A DNA stretch of 64,000 nt from JAEUMD01 sp050246945 (GCA_050246945.1 JBFWVC010000002.1:306403-370402), one strand, 5' to 3'. Counted from the stretch's first letter, positions 36,174 through 44,881 are shown. Program-made: numbers and translations. The notes: generated by a model not told the origin, from the letters alone.

Positions 36174-36688
36174 TATGGCGTCCTCCAGCAGTCACGAAAT
36201 CAGGGTTCTTTATGATTGCCCCTAAAACAGCACTGCCGCGGCTCGCGACGCAATAGGCGGCGCATAGGAGTTTCGGCTAGTGTCACGACGGTACGGTTAG
36301 CCTGGCGTTTGCCGCGCCTTGACATAAGTCAAGCGTCGCGCCTGCCCCCCGCCAAAACGCCGGTTTGGGTGCCGAGCGGCACTGCAAAGCTGGCCGCTCA
36401 TGCATGTCGCGCAAAACTGTGCAGCGGTTTTGCGAGAACGACATGCATAAGGCCGGAAGCATGTCGCGCAAAAGTGCGCCGCAGTTTTGAGACGAGGACA
36501 CGCATAAGAACAACGACTTATAGCGTCAGGAGCAAACCTGAAAATTCGCGCCACGCTTCAATTCGTGCAGGGCAGACCGACGTCCGGGCCGCGCAATGCC
36601 CTTGAACATGGTAAGGAACGCGGTCCTGGCCTCTCTCTCGGTCTTCGTTTTCCTTCCTCTCCCAAATCATCTGAACAGTATAGCCTGA
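36174..36688. other. Divergent intergenic region carrying Family A repeats
   Basis: About 515 bases between prpE and the TSUP gene. Family A repeat copies fill 36401-36557. The remaining sequence has no convincing coding frame. Promoters for both genes are expected in the flanks. Confidence 0.4.
36401..36557. repeat. Family A palindromic repeat, long variant
   Basis: Two units, 36401-36447 and 36459-36504, with CATGTCGCGCAAAA, a GCAGCGGTTTTG-like centre and CGACATGC ends. They are followed by a third hairpin (AGCGTCAGGAGCAAACCTGA, then AAATTCGCGCCACGCT) that is shared with the copy at 45240-45284. This composite organisation is the fullest version in the window. Confidence 0.8.
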
Positions 36689-37441
36689 ATGATCACCGAC
36701 CCCTGGTTCTATGCCGTCGCGGTTCCCGCGATCATCCTCACCGGCCTGTCGAAAGGCGGGTTCCTCGGCGCTGCCGGTGGCCTCGCCGTACCGTTGATGA
36801 GTCTCGTCATCTCGCCGGTACAGGCAGCGGGAATCATGTTGCCGATCTTGAATACGATGGACATGACCGGTCTGATCGCATACCGGCGCGATTTCGACTG
36901 GAAGAACCTCTCGATCCTCCTGCCCGCAGCGGCGCTCGGCATTTTGATCGGATGGGCAACGGCGGCCTACGTCGCCGAAGCGCACGTTCGCCTCATTGTC
37001 GGCCTCATCGGCCTCGTATTCACGATGAGATACTGGCTGAGCGGCGGTGCCAAGCGGCCGCCTTCGGGACCCAGCCGCGCGAAGGGCACGTTCTGGGGCA
37101 TGGTGGCCGGCTTCACCAGCTTCGTCAGCCACACCGGCGCGCCACCCTTCAATGTCTACATGCTGCCCCAGCGCCTGCCGAATGCCGCACTGGCAGCCAC
37201 CGCGGTGATGTTCTTCACCACGGTCAACTTGATAAAACTGGTGCCCTATTACGCGCTCGGCCAGTTCAACGCTGAGAACCTCAAGACCACGGCGGTACTA
37301 TTGCCACTGGCACCCCTTGCCATGCTGGCAGGCGTCTGGCTCACGCGGCGCATCGCGCAGGAACCGTTCTACCGCATTGCTTACGCCGCCCTGTTCGTTA
37401 TCTCGTTGAAGCTGATCTACGATGGGCTCAAGCATGTTTAG
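36689..37441 (+). CDS. TSUP family (TauE/SafE) membrane permease
   Basis: A 250-residue protein with about eight hydrophobic helices, typical of the TauE/SafE family that exports sulfite, sulfoacetate or other organic anions. The N-terminal GLSKGGFLGAAGGLAVPLM and the mid-protein VAGFTSFVSHTGAPPFNVYMLPQ are the two family repeats. The final codons (Lys-His-Val-stop) lie inside a Family A palindromic repeat, so the natural C-terminus has apparently been shaped by that insertion. The substrate is unknown. Confidence 0.88.
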   Translation: MITDPWFYAVAVPAIILTGLSKGGFLGAAGGLAVPLMSLVISPVQAAGIMLPILNTMDMTGLIAYRRDFDWKNLSILLPAAALGILIGWATAAYVAEAHVRLIVGLIGLVFTMRYWLSGGAKRPPSGPSRAKGTFWGMVAGFTSFVSHTGAPPFNVYMLPQRLPNAALAATAVMFFTTVNLIKLVPYYALGQFNAENLKTTAVLLPLAPLAMLAGVWLTRRIAQEPFYRIAYAALFVISLKLIYDGLKHV

Positions 37442-37537
37442 CTGAAGTGTGCAGCGGTTCAGCGTGAAAAACATGCTCAAGGAGAAGGGAACATGTTTAG
37501 CTGAAGTGTGCAGCGGTTCAGTGTGAGAAACCTGCTC
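37432..37537. repeat. Family A palindromic repeat, two tandem copies
   Basis: Copies at 37432-37478 and 37491-37537, each beginning (A)GCATGTTTAGCTGAAG or ACATGTTTAGCTGAAG and containing TGTGCAGCGGTTCAG. They are nearly identical to the copies at 4891-4998 but lie 32 kb away. The first copy supplies the TAG stop of the TSUP gene. Confidence 0.85.
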
Positions 37538-37541
37538 GAAA

Positions 37542-37577
37542 TGAAAACCCCGCGCATGGCGAATGCGCGGGGTTTCA
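37542..37577. terminator. Hairpin terminator downstream of the TSUP gene
   Basis: TGAAAACCCCGCGCAT pairs with ATGCGCGGGGTTTCA around a short loop. The long stem flanked by A and T tracts can stop transcription in both directions, serving the TSUP gene on the left and the small leftward frame on the right. Confidence 0.65.
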
Positions 37578-37659
37578 TGATCTATGCACGTCTTCGTCCC
37601 TGCTCCTGGCCGCTCAGCGGCTACCCGACGGAGATATGTCGCAACCCGAAAAATGCCAC

Positions 37660-37740
37660 TCACAACGCCAGCCAGGGCAAGGTGAGTAGGAACACGAGAA
37701 GGATCCAGAGGACGATGCCTTCCTGCCTCGCTTCAGTCAT
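37660..37740 (-). CDS. Possible 26-residue membrane peptide
   Basis: A tiny frame beginning MTEARQEGIVLWILL and ending LPWLAL: seven charged or polar residues followed by a hydrophobic stretch long enough to cross the membrane. A GGAGAG lies seven bases before the ATG, and a bidirectional hairpin terminator lies 80 bases downstream. The composition is what a real single-pass small protein looks like, but no family or function can be given. Confidence 0.4.
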   Translation of the reverse strand: MTEARQEGIVLWILLVFLLTLPWLAL

Positions 37741-37974
37741 GGTGCTCTCCAGTCTGACTGGAATACGCATCATTTTCTGAAAATCACCTTACACAAATTC
37801 GGCAGCGACTGGAAGATCCTGCGCGGCGGTCGGCCGGTGTTGCCCACAACCTCCGCTGCATCCGCAACAGCAACCTCTCTGACCCCTGCCCAATGGCAAT
37901 TGCTCAACTCCCGTCAAGGAGATAGCGTTCCAGATACACATCGGTAAGTTGCTGCATTCGGAATCTGGCGTGCC

Positions 37975-39603
37975 ATGGTATCCCACCCTTACGAGCAAAA
38001 CCTCGACAAGACCCCCGCCAACTATCAACCCCTCACGCCCCTGACGATCGTGGCGCGCGCGGCCGCGGTCTATCCCGATACGACTGCTGTCATTCACGGC
38101 GGCACTCGCACCACCTATGCCCAATACTTTGCGCGCTGCCGGCGCCTTGCGTCCGCGCTGGCCCAGCGCTACATCGGCAAAGGCGACACGGTCACCGTAG
38201 TGCTCTCCAACACACCGCCGATGCTCGAGGCACACGTCGGCGTTCCCATGGTCGGAGCCGTGCTGCACGCGGTGAACACGCGCCTCGACGCTGCTATCAT
38301 CGCCTTCCAGCTCGATCACGCGAACACGAAGGTTCTGATCGTCGATCGCGAATTCGCACCGGTCATCAAGGAAGCGCTCTCGCTTGCCAAGGTCGAGCCT
38401 CTCGTCATCGACTACGACGACCCGGAATTCCCCCAGGACAACGAGCCACTGTCATATCTCGACTACGAGGAGTTCATCGCGACGGGCGATCCCGACTATG
38501 CATGGCGCATGCCCGACGACGAGTGGGATGCGATTGCGCTCAACTATACGTCGGGCACTACCGGCAATCCCAAGGGCGTCGTCTACCACCATCGCGGAGC
38601 CGCCCTGATGTGCTATGCGAACACGATCGCGACGGGCATGCAGCGCCACCCGGTCTATCTGTGGACGCTGCCGATGTTCCATTGCAACGGCTGGTGCTTT
38701 CCATGGTCGGTCGCCGCGGTAGGCGGCACGCATGTCTGCCTGCGCTGGGTGCGGGCAAAGGCGATCTACGACGCAATTCTCGACCACAAGGTGACGCACC
38801 TGTGCGGCGCCCCGATCGTCATGGCCACACTTCTCAATGCGCCCGACGAGGAAAAGCGTACGATCGAGCATACAGTCGCCTTCAGCCACGCTGCCGCGCC
38901 ACCGCCCGAATCCGTTCTCGCCCGCATGCAGGATGCCGGCTTCGCCCTCACCCATCTCTATGGGCTGACCGAAACGTACGGACCCGCCGTGCTCAACGAA
39001 TGGCGCGACTCATGGGACGACTTGCCGAGAGAAGAAAATGTGGCCAGGCGTGCCCGCCAGGGCGTGCGTTATACGGCTCTTGAGGCACTGTCGGTCATGA
39101 ACCCTGAGACCATGCAGCCCGTACCTGCGGACGGCGAAACGCTCGGAGAAATCATGTTCCGCGGCAACATCGTCATGAAGGGCTATTTGAAGAACCCCAA
39201 GGCGACGGACGATGCTTTCCGCGGCGGTTGGTTCCATTCAGGTGACCTAGGCGTCATGTATCCCGACGGCTATATCCAGCTGAAGGACCGCTCCAAGGAC
39301 ATCATTATTTCCGGTGGCGAGAACATATCGTCGATCGAGGTCGAGGACGTGATCTACAAGCACCCTGACGTTGTCAACTGCGCGGTCGTCGCCAAGCCGG
39401 ACGAAAAATGGGGCGAGACACCGTGCGCCTTCATTGAGCTGAGGCCTGGTGCAAAGGTCAGCGCGGAAGAGATTATCGCCCACTGCCAGGAGCATCTCGC
39501 GCGCTTCAAGTGCCCTCGTCACGTCGTGTTCGCCGAGATCCCAAAGACATCGACAGGCAAGATCCAGAAATTCATGCTTCGCGACAAGGCCAAGGACGCG
39601 TGA
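37975..39603 (+). CDS. Acyl-CoA synthetase (AMP-forming)
   Basis: A 542-residue ANL-superfamily ligase. The phosphate-binding motif NYTSGTTGNPKGVVYHHRGA, the YGLTETYGPAV adenine motif, the HSGDLGVMYPDGYIQLKDRSKD hinge and the C-terminal PKTSTGKIQKF lysine are all present. Overall it resembles AlkK/DmdB-type medium-chain or methylmercaptopropionate CoA ligases (LPMFHCNGWCFPW is characteristic). The actual acid cannot be deduced. It stands alone after a long intergenic region. Confidence 0.9.
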   Translation: MVSHPYEQNLDKTPANYQPLTPLTIVARAAAVYPDTTAVIHGGTRTTYAQYFARCRRLASALAQRYIGKGDTVTVVLSNTPPMLEAHVGVPMVGAVLHAVNTRLDAAIIAFQLDHANTKVLIVDREFAPVIKEALSLAKVEPLVIDYDDPEFPQDNEPLSYLDYEEFIATGDPDYAWRMPDDEWDAIALNYTSGTTGNPKGVVYHHRGAALMCYANTIATGMQRHPVYLWTLPMFHCNGWCFPWSVAAVGGTHVCLRWVRAKAIYDAILDHKVTHLCGAPIVMATLLNAPDEEKRTIEHTVAFSHAAAPPPESVLARMQDAGFALTHLYGLTETYGPAVLNEWRDSWDDLPREENVARRARQGVRYTALEALSVMNPETMQPVPADGETLGEIMFRGNIVMKGYLKNPKATDDAFRGGWFHSGDLGVMYPDGYIQLKDRSKDIIISGGENISSIEVEDVIYKHPDVVNCAVVAKPDEKWGETPCAFIELRPGAKVSAEEIIAHCQEHLARFKCPRHVVFAEIPKTSTGKIQKFMLRDKAKDA

Positions 39604-39703
39604 GGGAACCAGATCCGGCACCACGCCTGTGCCGATCCGTTGCACGCGTGGGATGATGAAGCGCCGGAGGAATATTTCGGAACGCCGCACGTGCCTTGTT
39701 TGT

Positions 39704-39807
39704 GCATGTCGCGCAAAAATAAGCAGCGGTTCAGCATGAACGACATGCTCAATACAAAAGGCCGGATCGTGTGCATGCTTTGGTGAAACATGAACGTGGT
39801 CTACGCG
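39704..39807. repeat. Family A palindromic repeat overlapping a gene start
   Basis: GCATGTCGCGCAAAAATAAGCAGCGGTTCAGC, ending CGACATGCTC at 39750, followed by the conserved tail GGCCGGATCGTG ... GAAACATGAACG also seen after the copy at 4951. The tail contains the apparent start codon (39771) of the GH3 gene. Confidence 0.8.
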
Positions 39808-41276
39808 GGCCGAACCTGTGCCGAAGCCTGCGGCGGGCGGCGCTCGGTATTCTTCCGCTGATGGCACTCCTCTCCCTCGCACTGCCGGTCGCCAGCATCT
39901 GCCCCGCGCAGGCACCCGCGGCATTCGCCAAGAAGCTGTCGCCGAAGGCGAAGAGAGCTGCGCGCAAGAACAAGGTTTCTCGCCAGCGCGCTTCCCGCGA
40001 CCAACAGCGCGAGCGCGATCTTGAACGCGCCCGCTCCCGCGTCATACCCATACCGGACGCCGCCACGGCAGTACCCCGTAACCTGACAGCCCCCGAAACC
40101 GCACCGCCGCCAGCTCCCGACCCAAACCGCGGCACCAAACCGTTCACACTGCAAGACAAAAAAGCAATCATACTCGACGCCCCGCCCGACGTCCTCAAAC
40201 TCGTCGGTGGCCACGTCATAGTTGGCTATCATGCGGCCGACCAGCTTACGCCGCTCCTGGAACGCGGCGCCATAGGAGGGGTCTTTGTTACCGCACGCAA
40301 CGCCCATCGGCGCACGAAAGCAAGCCTCGCCTCAGAAATCGCCGGCTTTCGTGCCAAGGCGGCTGCGGCCGGTCGGGATGCATTCTGGCTAGCGACCGAT
40401 CAGGAGGGCGGCCCCGTCTCGCGTCTCTCTCCACCCTTGCCCTACCAACCCTCGTTGCACAAACTGTTGAGCGTCACGATACCCGAAGAGCGCCGCGAAG
40501 CCGTCGCGGCCTATGCAGCAAAGCAGTCGAAGGCCCTTGCCGAATTGGGAATAAATCTGAATTTCGCTCCGGTCGCCGACATCAATCACAACGTTCGCGC
40601 ACCCCGTGACCGTCATACCCGCATCCGTAGCCGCGCGATCTCTGCCGACCCCGCCATTGTCAGCAGCGCTGCGCGCACCTACTGCGCCGAGCTTGCAAAA
40701 GCCGGCGTCCATTGCACTTTGAAGCATTTTCCTGGCATCGGTCGCATCGCCGCCGACACCCACGTCACCAGCGCGCGCCTCGACACCGCCAGGGATGTGC
40801 TCGCGGAAACAGACTGGGTCCCCTTCCGCGAGGTCATATCGGCGAGCCCGGCGTTCGTGATGATCGGACACCCGCATGTACAGAGTCTGGACAAGACCCG
40901 CCCGGCGTCTACATCGCCCGCTGTCATCCAGAGACTGCTGCGCGATTCTTGGGGCTTCCAAGGCGTCATCGTCACCGACGACTTGGCCATGGGAGCAATT
41001 ACACGTCACGTCTTCGGAGGCATGGCGGCCGCCGCTGTCGACGCCATCAATGCGGGAGCGGATCTCGTCCTCATCGGCAGCGATGGAGACGAGGTCTACG
41101 ATGTCTTGTATGCGCTGATCGAGGCGCACGAACAGGGCCGTCTGGATTCCGCAAAACTCGCCGCGAGCGACAAGCGCCTGAAGGCGGCTGCCGCTGAACT
41201 TACGCGTTCTGCCCGGATCACGAATGGACGTGACCCAGCGCCACCCGCTTCAAAAACGACAACGGCGCGTCAATGA
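39771..41276 (+). CDS. Glycoside hydrolase family 3 protein
   Basis: A 501-residue exported protein. After a signal-like segment (GILPLMALLSLALPVASICPAQA) comes a basic, Pro-rich linker (to about residue 115) and then the GH3 barrel. Visible motifs are DQEGGPVSRL, the KHFPGIGRIAADTH segment equivalent to the NagZ KHFPG...DSH catalytic loop, and the nucleophile region VIVTDDLAMGAI. It is probably a beta-N-acetylhexosaminidase-like enzyme acting on cell-wall or other glycans in the periplasm. The annotated start lies inside a repeat; an ATG at 39861 within the hydrophobic segment is a poorer choice. Its stop codon sits in a palindrome shared with a convergent gene. Confidence 0.87.
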   Translation: MHALVKHERGLRGPNLCRSLRRAALGILPLMALLSLALPVASICPAQAPAAFAKKLSPKAKRAARKNKVSRQRASRDQQRERDLERARSRVIPIPDAATAVPRNLTAPETAPPPAPDPNRGTKPFTLQDKKAIILDAPPDVLKLVGGHVIVGYHAADQLTPLLERGAIGGVFVTARNAHRRTKASLASEIAGFRAKAAAAGRDAFWLATDQEGGPVSRLSPPLPYQPSLHKLLSVTIPEERREAVAAYAAKQSKALAELGINLNFAPVADINHNVRAPRDRHTRIRSRAISADPAIVSSAARTYCAELAKAGVHCTLKHFPGIGRIAADTHVTSARLDTARDVLAETDWVPFREVISASPAFVMIGHPHVQSLDKTRPASTSPAVIQRLLRDSWGFQGVIVTDDLAMGAITRHVFGGMAAAAVDAINAGADLVLIGSDGDEVYDVLYALIEAHEQGRLDSAKLAASDKRLKAAAAELTRSARITNGRDPAPPASKTTTARQ

Positions 41277-41282
41277 CGCGCC
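41264..41282. terminator. Palindrome spanning both convergent stop codons
   Basis: GGCGCGTCA and TGACGCGCC flank a single central A. The stop of the GH3 gene (TGA, 41274-41276) and of the convergent DUF465 gene (TGA on the minus strand, 41272-41270) both lie inside. It may serve as a compact bidirectional stem, although the short centre makes a true hairpin loop small. Confidence 0.5.
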
Positions 41283-41458
41283 GCGCTTTGTGGTTCATCG
41301 CTGAGACGAGCGATCTGCTCCTTGAGCTTCAACTTTTCCTGTTTCATCCGCCGAATTTCCAGGTCGTCCGATCCCGGTCTTGCAACTTCTTCCTCGATCC
41401 GACGCTCCAGAAGCTTATGTTTTTCTGTGAGTTCTGCGAGATGAGCGGATAGCGACAT
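41270..41458 (-). CDS. DUF465 (YdcH-like) protein
   Basis: A 62-residue, all-helical protein of the DUF465 family, which is common in Proteobacteria and of unknown function. MSLSAHLAELTEKHKLLERRI is followed by RMKQEKLKLKEQIARL, the KxxKLxLKDxI pattern that defines the family and predicts an antiparallel coiled coil. Its last seven bases overlap the convergent GH3 gene. A second paralogue lies 460 bases away in the opposite orientation. Confidence 0.85.
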   Translation of the reverse strand: MSLSAHLAELTEKHKLLERRIEEEVARPGSDDLEIRRMKQEKLKLKEQIARLSDEPQSAARH

Positions 41459-41914
41459 CAGGCCCTCCCTAAAAGTTGGACGCGATAAATAGTGTGACAG
41501 ATCTACGACGTCTTGTCCATGAACTGCAGATTCGCGGCAGCCTGGAGGGTGAACCGTTCGCTACCGGACCAAAGTCAAAAATCCGGTCAATTGCAAATGA
41601 CCGCTTCATTCCAGCAACGTACGGTTTTTGCGGCGAAAAGCTTATGCGCCTTCAGGCGTGAGGATGCTTGCAAGCGAAACAAAACGGATAGATATTCTTA
41701 TCCGTCAAGGCAGAGTTGCAGCGGCTGGTACTCGAGGGGAGTAGGAGCTGAGGCAGCTGCATGCGTGCAATATTTGTTCGAAGTTGGACGTCGCTTCAGA
41801 GGGCAATGGACGGCGGGACTGCGAGAGCGCGCAGAACACGGACTGGACCAGGCGAGCGCCCAAGGCGCGGACATGGAAGCAGCCAGCCGGTAGCGGGAAC
41901 GGATCTGGATCGAG
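41459..41914. other. Divergent intergenic region between two DUF465 genes
   Basis: About 455 bases. It should contain promoters for both small genes. ACGGATA and TATCCGT form a 7-base inverted repeat around 41685-41706. Short frames here lack natural composition and no RNA was recognised. Confidence 0.4.
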
Positions 41915-42121
41915 ATGCAGCGTCGCAATGAAAAAGAGCTCCGCGAGAAGCTCGCCAGCCTGCGTACAGAGCATCGCAGCCTCGATGACGAAATCATCGC
42001 GCTCGAAGCAACCGGCAGCGCCGACCAGTTGCTGATCAAACGACTGAAGAAGAAGAAGCTCACCTTGAAGGATCAAATAACGATCATCGAGGACCAACTC
42101 CTCCCGGACATCATTGCGTGA
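41915..42121 (+). CDS. DUF465 (YdcH-like) protein, second copy
   Basis: A 68-residue paralogue of the DUF465 protein at 41270. KELREKLASLRTEHRSLDDEI is followed by LIKRLKKKKLTLKDQITIIEDQ, which contains the family signature. It is highly charged and predicted to be a helical hairpin. The two copies are divergent, suggesting a duplication with inversion or independent retention. The function is unknown. Confidence 0.83.
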   Translation: MQRRNEKELREKLASLRTEHRSLDDEIIALEATGSADQLLIKRLKKKKLTLKDQITIIEDQLLPDIIA

Positions 42122-42156
42122 GCATGTGCGGCGCAGGCGTAAGCGTTAGGTCCTGA

Positions 42157-42798
42157 TCAGCCGGCCTGCGCCAAGCCTGGCAGCACCGCCTTCAATCCCG
42201 CAACGATCATCGCCACAGCGATGGAGAGCAGAATCATCCCCATCAGCCGCGTCGTGATGACCCGCATCGTGTCACTGAGCACTTTCCCAAAAATCGGTGC
42301 GAAGAAAAGCACAACAAACAAGATGGCGAGGATGACCGCAACGACGGCGCCAATGGCAAGTATGCCTGCAAAGCTTTGCGCATGCCCCGCGTAGATGATG
42401 AGCGTTGCGATGGTGCCAGGGCCAACGATCATCGGAAAAGTGATCGGGTAGAATGCCAAATTGGTTAAGTCTGCCACGTGGCCTTTTTCCTGGCTGCTGC
42501 CGTGGTGCGAGGCGAATTTTTCTCCGTTCAGCATCGACCACGCAATGTGAGCGAGCACAACCCCGCCGGCAATACGGAACTGGTCAACGGTGATGCCGAA
42601 GAACGCGATGATTTTCTGCCCCGCCAGCAGGATCATCGCACACATGATGGTGCAGAAGATCGCGATCTTGATCGCCAGCGTTCGTTGTTGGGAGACCGAA
42701 TAGCCGTCGGTAAGGGCAAGGAAGATCGGCAGATTAACAAACGGGTTCATGATTGCGAAGAACGCGCCGAAAGCCTTGATGAGGTCGCCCTGATCCAT
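42157..42798 (-). CDS. MarC family integral membrane protein
   Basis: A 213-residue inner-membrane protein with six predicted helices in two groups of three, the MarC/UPF0056 topology. AFFAIMNPFVNLPIFLALT near the N-terminus and NLAFYPITFPMIVGPGTIATLI in the centre are family landmarks. Despite its name the family has no proven role in drug resistance; transport of small metabolites has been suggested. The gene is convergent with the DUF465 copy and divergent from purE. Confidence 0.9.
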   Translation of the reverse strand: MDQGDLIKAFGAFFAIMNPFVNLPIFLALTDGYSVSQQRTLAIKIAIFCTIMCAMILLAGQKIIAFFGITVDQFRIAGGVVLAHIAWSMLNGEKFASHHGSSQEKGHVADLTNLAFYPITFPMIVGPGTIATLIIYAGHAQSFAGILAIGAVVAVILAILFVVLFFAPIFGKVLSDTMRVITTRLMGMILLSIAVAMIVAGLKAVLPGLAQAG

Positions 42799-43123
42799 AC
42801 GCGATTACGTCTGCCTCGATGCCCTGTTGCCTGCTCTTCGCGGTCGTGGTCAAGCCTGTCGCGTTGCGCCACGTACACGCGCCCACCCTGGAAAACCCTT
42901 TATATCGCCAGCAGGCCACACAAACCGGCCGAGTTTCAAGAACCGGCAACGCGAAGCACTCATTGAAACCACTTCTGCGATCCTCGCAAAGTACGCTGTC
43001 CCCCGCAAGCGCACGCCTACCTCTTGCCAACACGCCATCCAGTCACTAAACCCGCGCTTTCTCCGCAGGCTACATAGGGAGGCGGAGCGCCCGGCGCGGC
43101 CGGCGGTCTGACGCGAACAAAAC
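42799..43123. other. Divergent intergenic region upstream of purE
   Basis: About 325 bases between marC and purE. It contains a TTTATAT box at 42899-42905 that could be a -10 element and a TTTCAA/TTGAAA inverted pair near 42937-42969. I tried to fold the region as a 6S RNA or a leader and could not obtain a convincing structure. Confidence 0.35.
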
Positions 43124-43633
43124 ATGACCGAAAAACGCGGGAACGCAGCGCCGCTGGTGGGCATCATCATGGGCAGCCAGTCCGACTGGCCGACTATGCG
43201 GGCCGCCGTCGAAATCCTCCAAACGCTGGGCGTCGCCAATGAGACCCGCATCGTCTCCGCCCACCGCACGCCCGAGCGCCTCTATGAGTACGCCAGAACT
43301 GCCAGTGAGCGCGGGTTGAAGGTGATCATCGCCGGCGCCGGCGGCGCGGCACACCTTCCCGGCATGACGGCGTCCATGACAGTGCTGCCCGTACTGGGTG
43401 TACCCATCCAATCGAAGGCCCTATCCGGCCTCGATAGCCTCTATTCGATCGTGCAGATGCCCAAGGGCGTTCCGGTCGGTACACTGGCGATCGGTGACGC
43501 AGGCGCCGCCAACGCGGGGCTCCTCGCCGCGCAGATTCTGGCCATCACCGACGCTGCGCTCGCCAGGCGCATCACCGATTGGCGCAAGGCACAGACCGAC
43601 GCCGTCGCCAAAGAACCCGACGACAGGGCTTGA
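43124..43633 (+). CDS. purE: N5-carboxyaminoimidazole ribonucleotide mutase
   Basis: Converts N5-CAIR to CAIR in purine synthesis. The 169-residue class I PurE has VGIIMGSQSDWPTM, the SAHRTPERLYEYA segment with the catalytic His, GAGGAAHLPGMTASMTVLPVLGVPIQS, and LYSIVQMPKGVPVGTLAIG. It is followed 10 bases later by purK, whose product makes N5-CAIR, and then by rpsU, an order often seen in alphaproteobacteria. Confidence 0.97.
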   Translation: MTEKRGNAAPLVGIIMGSQSDWPTMRAAVEILQTLGVANETRIVSAHRTPERLYEYARTASERGLKVIIAGAGGAAHLPGMTASMTVLPVLGVPIQSKALSGLDSLYSIVQMPKGVPVGTLAIGDAGAANAGLLAAQILAITDAALARRITDWRKAQTDAVAKEPDDRA

Positions 43634-43642
43634 GCCGGAATC

Positions 43643-44728
43643 ATGACCGCACTCCCTCCCGGCTCCATTATCGGCATCCTCGGCGGCGGCCAGCTGGGCC
43701 GCATGCTTGCCATGGCGGCCGCCCGCCTCGGCCTCAAGTGCCACATCTATTCAGATCACTCCGGCCCCGCCTTCGACGTCGCCGCCTCCTCGACTGTGGG
43801 CGCGTACGAGGACTTGGACGCCGTGCGGCGCTTCGCCGAAACGGTCGAAGTCGTCACCTACGAGTTTGAGAACGTCCCGTACGCGACCGCCGAGGCTGCA
43901 GCGCATATAAGGCCCGTGCGCCCAGGCGTAAAAGCACTCGAAGTCGCGCAGGATCGCTTGGTCGAGAAGAAGTTCATCTCCGCGCTCGGCGTTCCGGTCG
44001 CACCATTTGCTCCCGTCGATTGCGAAACGTCCCTCGGTCGAGCAGCGAGCGAACTCGGCCTTCCCGCAATCCTCAAGACACGACGGCTGGGTTACGACGG
44101 CAAGGGCCAAGTGCGCCTCGCCAGCGCCGCCGATCTCACCGGTGCCCGCGCAGCCATCGCCAGCGCACCCTCGATCCTCGAAGGCATGATCGCATTTGAG
44201 ATCGAGGTCTCAGTGCTGGTCGTGCGCGGACAGGGCGGCGAGATGCGCTACTACGACGTACCTTGCAACACCCACGCGAACGGCATCCTGGACACGTCCA
44301 CGGTGCCCGCCCCGATTTCGGATAAGACCCGCGAACGCGCCAACAGGATTGCTGGTGCCATCGCCTCCGCGCTGGATTATGTCGGTGTATTGGCGGTCGA
44401 GATGTTCTATTGCGGCGAAGCCGCTCCCGAAGCGCTCATTGTGAACGAGATTGCCCCGCGCGTACATAACTCCGGCCACTGGACGATCGATGCCTGCACC
44501 GTGAGCCAGTTTGAAAACCACATGCGCGCCGTTGCCGGTTGGCCGCTGGGCCCGACTGACCGCCATTCCGACGCGGTGATGACCAACCTAATCGGAGCCG
44601 ACGTCGATGCCTGGGAGAAGCTGGCGGCAGAGAACGCGGCCGGTCTCCACCTTTACGGCAAGAACGAACCGCGGCCGGGTCGGAAAATGGGCCATATCAC
44701 CCGCATCGGGCAGAAATCCGGGGACTGA
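43643..44728 (+). CDS. purK: N5-carboxyaminoimidazole ribonucleotide synthase
   Basis: ATP-grasp enzyme that joins bicarbonate to AIR using ATP, giving N5-CAIR for PurE. The 361-residue product has GILGGGQLGRMLAMAAARLG at the N-terminus, TYEFENVP, the ATP-grasp residues in LKTRRLGYDGKGQ, EIEVSVLVVRG, and NEIAPRVHNSGHWTIDAC with metal-binding Glu and Asn. It is cotranscribed with purE. Confidence 0.97.
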   Translation: MTALPPGSIIGILGGGQLGRMLAMAAARLGLKCHIYSDHSGPAFDVAASSTVGAYEDLDAVRRFAETVEVVTYEFENVPYATAEAAAHIRPVRPGVKALEVAQDRLVEKKFISALGVPVAPFAPVDCETSLGRAASELGLPAILKTRRLGYDGKGQVRLASAADLTGARAAIASAPSILEGMIAFEIEVSVLVVRGQGGEMRYYDVPCNTHANGILDTSTVPAPISDKTRERANRIAGAIASALDYVGVLAVEMFYCGEAAPEALIVNEIAPRVHNSGHWTIDACTVSQFENHMRAVAGWPLGPTDRHSDAVMTNLIGADVDAWEKLAAENAAGLHLYGKNEPRPGRKMGHITRIGQKSGD

Positions 44729-44881
44729 GCCACGTTCTGCACGGCGTCAGTGGACAAATGTGCCGCTGTTTGATACACACCCGCCAGATCTGAAAACACG
44801 GGACACCCGGTGGAAACCTATGGGTGCGTTCGGTGTTTTGCCAGTATTTCATCATCAACCAGCACCAAAGGATAGGCACGC

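Larger units (their letters stand above)
37442..37974. other. Intergenic region between TSUP and acyl-CoA synthetase genes
   Basis: About 530 bases holding the Family A repeats, the bidirectional hairpin and the possible 26-residue frame described separately. The stretch 37741-37974 should carry promoters for that frame and for the acyl-CoA synthetase; nothing else was seen. Confidence 0.4.

Noticed and set aside
42799..43123. Possible 6S RNA upstream of purE
   Set aside because: The region was folded by eye in both orientations and did not give the long closing stem with a central bubble; an Infernal search with the 6S model would settle it.
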